64,000 bases of DNA from JBCCEJ01 sp039030335 (lineage in GTDB: Bacteria; Pseudomonadota; Gammaproteobacteria; HK1). The stretch lies in contig JBCCEJ010000019.1 in NCBI GenBank assembly GCA_039030335.1, positions 1-64,000 of the forward strand. Reading direction: 5' to 3'. The notes below the pieces were generated by a model that did not search any database, had not been told where the DNA came from, and worked only from the letters and a program-made list of their open reading frames with translations. The translations under genes were made by a program, and so were the position numbers. Shown here piece after piece: positions 59,860 to 64,000 of the stretch. Numbering within the stretch: position 1 is the stretch's first letter; every line of letters starts with the position of its first letter.

Positions 59860-61707
59860 CTACTGAAACACGTCCTGTAGCCGCACCATTTCAGCGTAAT
59901 ACTGATCGGCAGCCAGCAGTTCGTTGTGCGTACCGGATTCGGTGATCTGTCCGTTTCGCAGTACCAGGATGCGGTCGGCCGACGTCACGGTGACCAACCT
60001 GTGGGCGATCACGAGAATTGTTGAGCGGCCTCTCAGTCGATTCACCATCTCTCGCATCGCAGCCTCCGCGTGACTGTCGAGGCTGCTGGTTGCCTCATCC
60101 AGGATCAGGAGTTGCGGGTTCCGCAGCAGCATTCTGGCGATCGACAACCGCTGACGCTCGCCTCCCGACAGCATGCCGCCCGATTGACCGATCCGCGTGT
60201 CGTAGCCTTGTTCCATCGCCATGATGAAGTCGTGCGCCAGCGCGGCCCTGGTCGCACGTTCAATCTCCTCCTGAGATACCTCACCCTGTCCAAAGCAGAG
60301 ATTGTCTCTGACCGTGCCGTCGATCAGGAATACTTCCTGAGTAACGAATCCGATCCGGTCGCGCCAGTCCGACAGCCGGATCGAGTCGAGTTCGATTCCA
60401 TCCACCAGGATCTGACCGCTGATCGGGCGATAGAGCTTACACAGCAGACTGGCAACCGTTGACTTACCTGACCCTGACGGTCCCACCAGCGCCAGCATGC
60501 TGCCCTGGGGCAACTCAAACGAGATGTCCCGGAGTACCCGGTCCGTGTCGGCCTGCGATGTCTCGCGCGCCTTGTAGCTGAAATTGATGCCCTTGTATTC
60601 GATCAGCGAAAACCCCTGTTCGAACCGGCGGGGTCCAGACGGCTCGACGTTGCGACGGGCATTGGTCTCGAACTCGAGCAGGTCGTTGATGCCATCGAAG
60701 TTCTGCATGATCGAGATGATGGCCTGATTGATGTTGGAAGCGGGGCCGACCATGCGGGTCAACACGATCAGAAAGATCAGGATCTCTCCCAACAGTTTGA
60801 CTGGCGTTCCATCGACGCCCAGCCCCACGCCCAGAATCAACAGCGCCACGACCAGACCGCCAGCCGTGGTCGTCAGGGGACCGTTCACATTCGATACGAT
60901 GCTCATCAACCGCTGGGTGGAAAAATTACGCTCAGAGAGTTTGCGAAAAAGATCCGCGGCCAACGGCTCTGCCTGCAGAAGCTTGACGGTGCGTACGCCG
61001 ATGATCGTGTCCGCGAGATGCTGGCTCATGTTCCGCGACACGATGGTCACGCGCCTGCCTATATCCACCTGCCATCTGGCAATGAACTTGAGTGCCAGCA
61101 CGGTGAATGCGACGAACACCAGTGCGCCCAAGGTCGATGGAACCGAGATATTGATGAGGATGACGAAGTAGATCGGGATGAGCGTGCTGCTCGCGACGAT
61201 ATCGCTGATGCTGCGGATGATCTCGGCGACCCGACCTATCTGACCGGTCAGCAGATTCGCGAAATGGCTGTAGCTCTTCTGGTCGAGATACGCCATCGAC
61301 AGCGTCAACGTCTCGCCGTAGTAGCGCAGCGCCAGAATCTGATTGATACGGAGCACGAAGTTCGCCGTCAGCACCGATGATGCAAACAACATGAGGCCAC
61401 GCATGATCACCAGTATCATCATCGCGCCCGCGATCAGTACCAGCCGGTCTGAAGCCTCATACCGATGGAAGTAACCTACGAACGGGCCGATCAGCGGTAC
61501 CGACTCGTACGGTTTCTGACCGCTGATCATGTCGATGATCGGAGCCGAGAACAGCACGGTTACGACTTCGCTGGCCGCAGCCAACAGCGCCGTCAGCCAC
61601 AGCAGTGCGAACCACAGTGGTCCGTTCGGAACGCTGCGCAGGATCTGCCACAAGAAGCGGAACTTGTAGAGCCGCCCGGAGCGACCATGTCGGGCGTCGA
61701 TGGTCAA
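59860..61707 (-). CDS. ABC exporter, fused permease-ATPase
   Basis: Half-transporter of 615 residues. Six membrane helices (about 30-330) are followed by a nucleotide-binding domain: Walker A GPSGSGKST, signature MLSGGERQR, Walker B LLILDEATSSLD and H-loop AHRL. It probably works as a homodimer and resembles MsbA/glycan or lipid exporters. The ATG overlaps the stop of the upstream unknown gene by 4 bp, so substrate and export are probably coupled. Confidence 0.92.
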   Translation of the reverse strand: MTIDARHGRSGRLYKFRFLWQILRSVPNGPLWFALLWLTALLAAASEVVTVLFSAPIIDMISGQKPYESVPLIGPFVGYFHRYEASDRLVLIAGAMMILVIMRGLMLFASSVLTANFVLRINQILALRYYGETLTLSMAYLDQKSYSHFANLLTGQIGRVAEIIRSISDIVASSTLIPIYFVILINISVPSTLGALVFVAFTVLALKFIARWQVDIGRRVTIVSRNMSQHLADTIIGVRTVKLLQAEPLAADLFRKLSERNFSTQRLMSIVSNVNGPLTTTAGGLVVALLILGVGLGVDGTPVKLLGEILIFLIVLTRMVGPASNINQAIISIMQNFDGINDLLEFETNARRNVEPSGPRRFEQGFSLIEYKGINFSYKARETSQADTDRVLRDISFELPQGSMLALVGPSGSGKSTVASLLCKLYRPISGQILVDGIELDSIRLSDWRDRIGFVTQEVFLIDGTVRDNLCFGQGEVSQEEIERATRAALAHDFIMAMEQGYDTRIGQSGGMLSGGERQRLSIARMLLRNPQLLILDEATSSLDSHAEAAMREMVNRLRGRSTILVIAHRLVTVTSADRILVLRNGQITESGTHNELLAADQYYAEMVRLQDVFQ

Positions 61708-62978
61708 TCGCTCCGCATATGCAGCCTGCGGCGCAATGCCCGCCGGAGGTTTTCACGCTCCAGCGGATCGCCGTTCAATGCACGCCACACGGAAACCATC
61801 CGGCTGTGAATGACTGCGCAAGCCCTCTCCAGCCACGCGAGAACGGCAATGATTTGCCTGGCCCGGGTGTCATTGCGCTGTTCGCTCAGGTCGACAACCG
61901 ACCGGCTCTGCATCGCCAGCTCATCCCAGCTCCGGTCGAGTGGCTTGATGTGCCAGCATACCGCCGTCGAAAGGTACTTCCGTTTGAAGTCATCGAAGGC
62001 CGGGCATCTGGCGCTGTCGCGAAAGGACGCACCGTTCAACACGCGGCGCAACGGTCCGCACCAGCGCCGCAGCCAGTTGCCTTGCACGTCTACCGGGCGG
62101 TCATCCAGAGGTGCCCAGCTGATCAGCATCATTTCGTCGGAATCATCGATGATGCGCACCCGACCATGCACGCCGAAGTTCGCGTGCACATAGTCACCGT
62201 CCATGGTCCATTCGGTCAGGGATTCGGTGTCGTGCTCTTCGATACTCGCAAAATCCAGCAAGAGCGGCGCCCAGCTGAGCGAGTGGATCAGTAGACCGCC
62301 GTCCAAGCCGTGCCGCCAGATAAGCGCCGGCTGGATCGCACTACGGTAAGCGGGACTGTCGTAGAGATACGCCTCCGTCTGGCTGTGCATCGAATTCACC
62401 GCCAGCTCTACCATGTCTGCACCTGACAACGAGAGATCGTCGCCACCGGCCACCAGATTGCCGGCCACTTCGTTCAGGTGCCCGCCGCGTCTCAGACGCT
62501 CGAACAAAGGCTCCTCACCAAATCGCAGCGCGGCCACGCACACCACGCTGTAACGCTGTTTCGCATACTCGACCAGCCTGGCGACGGTGCCTCTGGACAA
62601 CATGAGATCAGGCGTCAGCGGCACTGCGAGTGCACCATCGTCAAAACAACGGTCTGTCGCGGCTTTGTGGCCTGCCCCCATGTGCACGGTGCCGGGTACC
62701 CCGGGCGGCGGCGGTGGAATCGGCAGATGCTCGAGCGTCAGGTGACGAGCGACAGCCTGAACAGCCTTCTCGCCCATCAATGCCTCCCAGTCGGCATCCG
62801 GGCAGGCGATGAGAAATCGATGGTCGCCGTCAGGAAGTTGCGGGAGGTTTCCAGGAGCGAGCAGCGAAGGCAGGCACAGTTCGGTGAAGTACTGCCGAAA
62901 CCGCACGCCCCAGACGACCGCCATGAAATAGAAGCGCAGCTGACTGGTCTGGTTGACTGATTGCTCGGTTGTCGACAT
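61704..62978 (-). CDS. Unrecognised protein coupled to ABC exporter (possibly glycosyltransferase-like)
   Basis: Protein of 424 residues, soluble, no signal peptide. It begins with a beta-alpha pattern (LRFYFMAVVWGVRFRQYFTELCLPSLLAPGN, then HRFLIACPDADWEAL) reminiscent of nucleotide-sugar transferases. A Gly-His segment (HMGAGHKAATDRC) and GALAVPLTPDLMLSRGTV follow. The C-terminus is Arg-rich. I do not recognise the family with confidence, and the glycosyltransferase idea rests on fold impression only. It is translationally coupled to the exporter, which suggests that it makes or modifies the exported molecule. Confidence 0.6.
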   Translation of the reverse strand: MSTTEQSVNQTSQLRFYFMAVVWGVRFRQYFTELCLPSLLAPGNLPQLPDGDHRFLIACPDADWEALMGEKAVQAVARHLTLEHLPIPPPPPGVPGTVHMGAGHKAATDRCFDDGALAVPLTPDLMLSRGTVARLVEYAKQRYSVVCVAALRFGEEPLFERLRRGGHLNEVAGNLVAGGDDLSLSGADMVELAVNSMHSQTEAYLYDSPAYRSAIQPALIWRHGLDGGLLIHSLSWAPLLLDFASIEEHDTESLTEWTMDGDYVHANFGVHGRVRIIDDSDEMMLISWAPLDDRPVDVQGNWLRRWCGPLRRVLNGASFRDSARCPAFDDFKRKYLSTAVCWHIKPLDRSWDELAMQSRSVVDLSEQRNDTRARQIIAVLAWLERACAVIHSRMVSVWRALNGDPLERENLRRALRRRLHMRSD

Positions 62979-63402
62979 CGCCCCCTGAGACTCCCCGGTC
63001 TGTCGCGCTGCATTCGCCGCAGCGCTCGCGCACCTTCAACGGCGAACGGCGCGTGCTGGGTAATGCCCATACGGGTGTCGACCGGCCCCTGAAAGTCGCT
63101 CTGTGTAAGAGGATTCCAGATCGGTCTTCGCATCCAGCCATAGCCAGACCCGCCCCTGTCGGGTCTGGCGCTGACCCATTGGGCACAGCGGGTTGCCACG
63201 CTTTCAGAACGCGCCTGCAGACCTCCCCAAGTGCTGCATTCCGGCGGCGCGATAGCTGCCGTGACGCCCTCGCTATAGGATACCGGCAAACGACGCGGGT
63301 GGCATGTTCAACCGCTGGTTTGCCGGGCTGGTTCGGCTTTGGGGGACCTTACCGGTAACTTCGCGCGCATCGGCATCGTTCAAAATGCACGTGTCTGGCC
63401 GG
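62979..63402. other. Intergenic region upstream of the exporter operon
   Basis: About 424 bases with no convincing gene; the short open frames here lack homology. It holds the promoter for the minus-strand exporter operon and a strong hairpin at 63144. It also contains the 3' end of the downstream MFS transcription unit. Confidence 0.4.
63144..63168. repeat. Perfect 9-bp hairpin
   Basis: CCAGACCCG (63144-63152) and CGGGTCTGG (63160-63168) form a perfect stem with a seven-base loop. No T-tract follows on either strand. It lies between the end of the minus-strand MFS gene and the start of the exporter operon, so it may end the MFS transcript or serve as a leader structure. Confidence 0.6.
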
Positions 63403-63999
63403 CTACGGCACCGCGTCTGACTTTCCGTCTCCCGACCGCAGCGGCGGCGGCGCCGGGCGCGCAGCCGCGAGACCGGTCAGCGCGGCGGTCAGTCCCAGCC
63501 CGGCAAACACCAGCATTGCCGTGTGGTAGCCGCCGGTCTGGTCATGGATGACCCCCGCCAGCAGCGGACCGGACGCCTGACCGATGACCTGCACCGGCAA
63601 CGACAAACCCCGGATGGCGCCATAGTGCGTACGGCCGAAATATATGGCGAAGGCGATCTGCGGCAAGGTCAGCAAACCGCCGATGCCAGCCCCGAACACG
63701 ACGGCGGCCAGATAGCCATCGCCTGCCGTCTCGACGCCGCGCATCACGAGCGCACCGAGCGCCAGTTGCAGACCGACGAAAGGCAGAATGGCGCGGATCG
63801 GAAAACGGTCAGCCAGCCGCCCGAAAAGCAATGAGCCAAACGCCGCGGACAGTGAGAATGCGCTGACGATGGTCGCGGCGACGGTTGGTGAAATACCCTG
63901 CTCCACCAGAAAGGGTGCCTGATGGAGGCTGATGCCGGCCTGAATACAGAACGCGATGCCGGTGAAGACCATGAGCAACCAGAAACTGCGTGTCCGCAA
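63403..63999 (-). CDS. MFS transporter, C-terminal half (5' end outside window)
   Basis: The visible 198 residues are the second six-helix half of a major facilitator carrier. The loop motif FGRLADRFPIRAI follows the first visible pair of helices, and the last helices and a Pro-rich tail are present. The gene begins beyond the window end. Substrate unknown. Confidence 0.85.
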   Translation of the reverse strand: MRTRSFWLLMVFTGIAFCIQAGISLHQAPFLVEQGISPTVAATIVSAFSLSAAFGSLLFGRLADRFPIRAILPFVGLQLALGALVMRGVETAGDGYLAAVVFGAGIGGLLTLPQIAFAIYFGRTHYGAIRGLSLPVQVIGQASGPLLAGVIHDQTGGYHTAMLVFAGLGLTAALTGLAAARPAPPPLRSGDGKSDAVP

Positions 64000-64000
64000 G

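Noticed and set aside
62969..63358. 129-residue plus-strand frame in the exporter upstream region
   Set aside because: Low-complexity Arg/Ser/Pro-rich sequence that spans the hairpin, with no homology.

Overview
The window is GC-rich bacterial chromosome with dense coding, short intergenic gaps and many 4-bp ATGA/GTGA overlaps. The gene content suggests a free-living, metabolically versatile, probably aerobic member of the Pseudomonadota. A gammaproteobacterium is my best guess, based on the GcvA-type LysR, the DUF1127 protein, the PEP-CTERM-like protein, the NfeD/FloA operon and PdxH. This placement is inferred, because the window has no rRNA or other phylogenetic marker. I saw no tRNA, rRNA, insertion sequence, prophage or CRISPR array.

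Layout. 0-9.4 kb: a C-terminal gene fragment, a LysR regulator divergent from a DUF1127 gene, a purine salvage pair (hypoxanthine phosphoribosyltransferase and 8-oxoguanine deaminase), two tandem TauE/SafE permeases, a large alpha/beta-hydrolase, pdxH and an EamA exporter. 9.4-17.1 kb: a three-gene dehydrogenase operon (histidinol-dehydrogenase-like, SDR, zinc ADH) resembling the HpsN/HpsO/HpsP set for dihydroxypropanesulfonate, a D-2-hydroxyacid dehydrogenase, and then the most notable locus. That locus is a PrdB/GrdB-like selenoprotein whose reading frame runs through an in-frame UGA (Sec181, motif U-P-V-C-H), followed at once by a SECIS-like hairpin and 16 bp after its stop by a class III CoA-transferase gene. 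An MFS permease closes this block. 17.1-22.0 kb: a signalling island with a PAS sensor kinase and a single-domain response regulator, divergent from a REC-GGDEF-EAL protein.

22-38.6 kb: a GFA protein, a luciferase-like oxidoreductase, an MFS carrier, an aldehyde dehydrogenase/DHDPS-like/SnoaL-like trio, a class III nucleotidyl cyclase divergent from a BisC-type molybdoenzyme, an AT-rich control region with a perfect CRP-type palindrome before a PEP-CTERM-like exported protein, a hydrolase-dihaem cytochrome c fusion, a flavin-dependent halogenase and a cysteine-less AhpD-like protein. 38.6-42.6 kb: the FloA/NfeD membrane-domain operon with two unknown proteins. 42.6-47.7 kb: a MaoC pair, a patatin, and a flavin cluster (PNPOx-like protein, dihydroxypyridine-hydroxylase-like monooxygenase, DUF3500).

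47.7-59.8 kb: a catabolic block for an activated acyl or alicyclic substrate. It holds an enoyl-CoA hydratase, a two-subunit acyl-CoA dehydrogenase pair, a Baeyer-Villiger-type monooxygenase, a nitronate monooxygenase-like protein, an acyl-CoA synthetase, an SCP2-type thiolase, a predicted di-iron protein, an MhpD-like hydratase and a TauD-family dioxygenase. The set resembles steroid or terpenoid side-chain and ring catabolism, but the substrate cannot be read from sequence alone. 59.8-64 kb: an ABC exporter translationally coupled to an unrecognised protein, then the C-terminal half of an MFS transporter cut by the window end.
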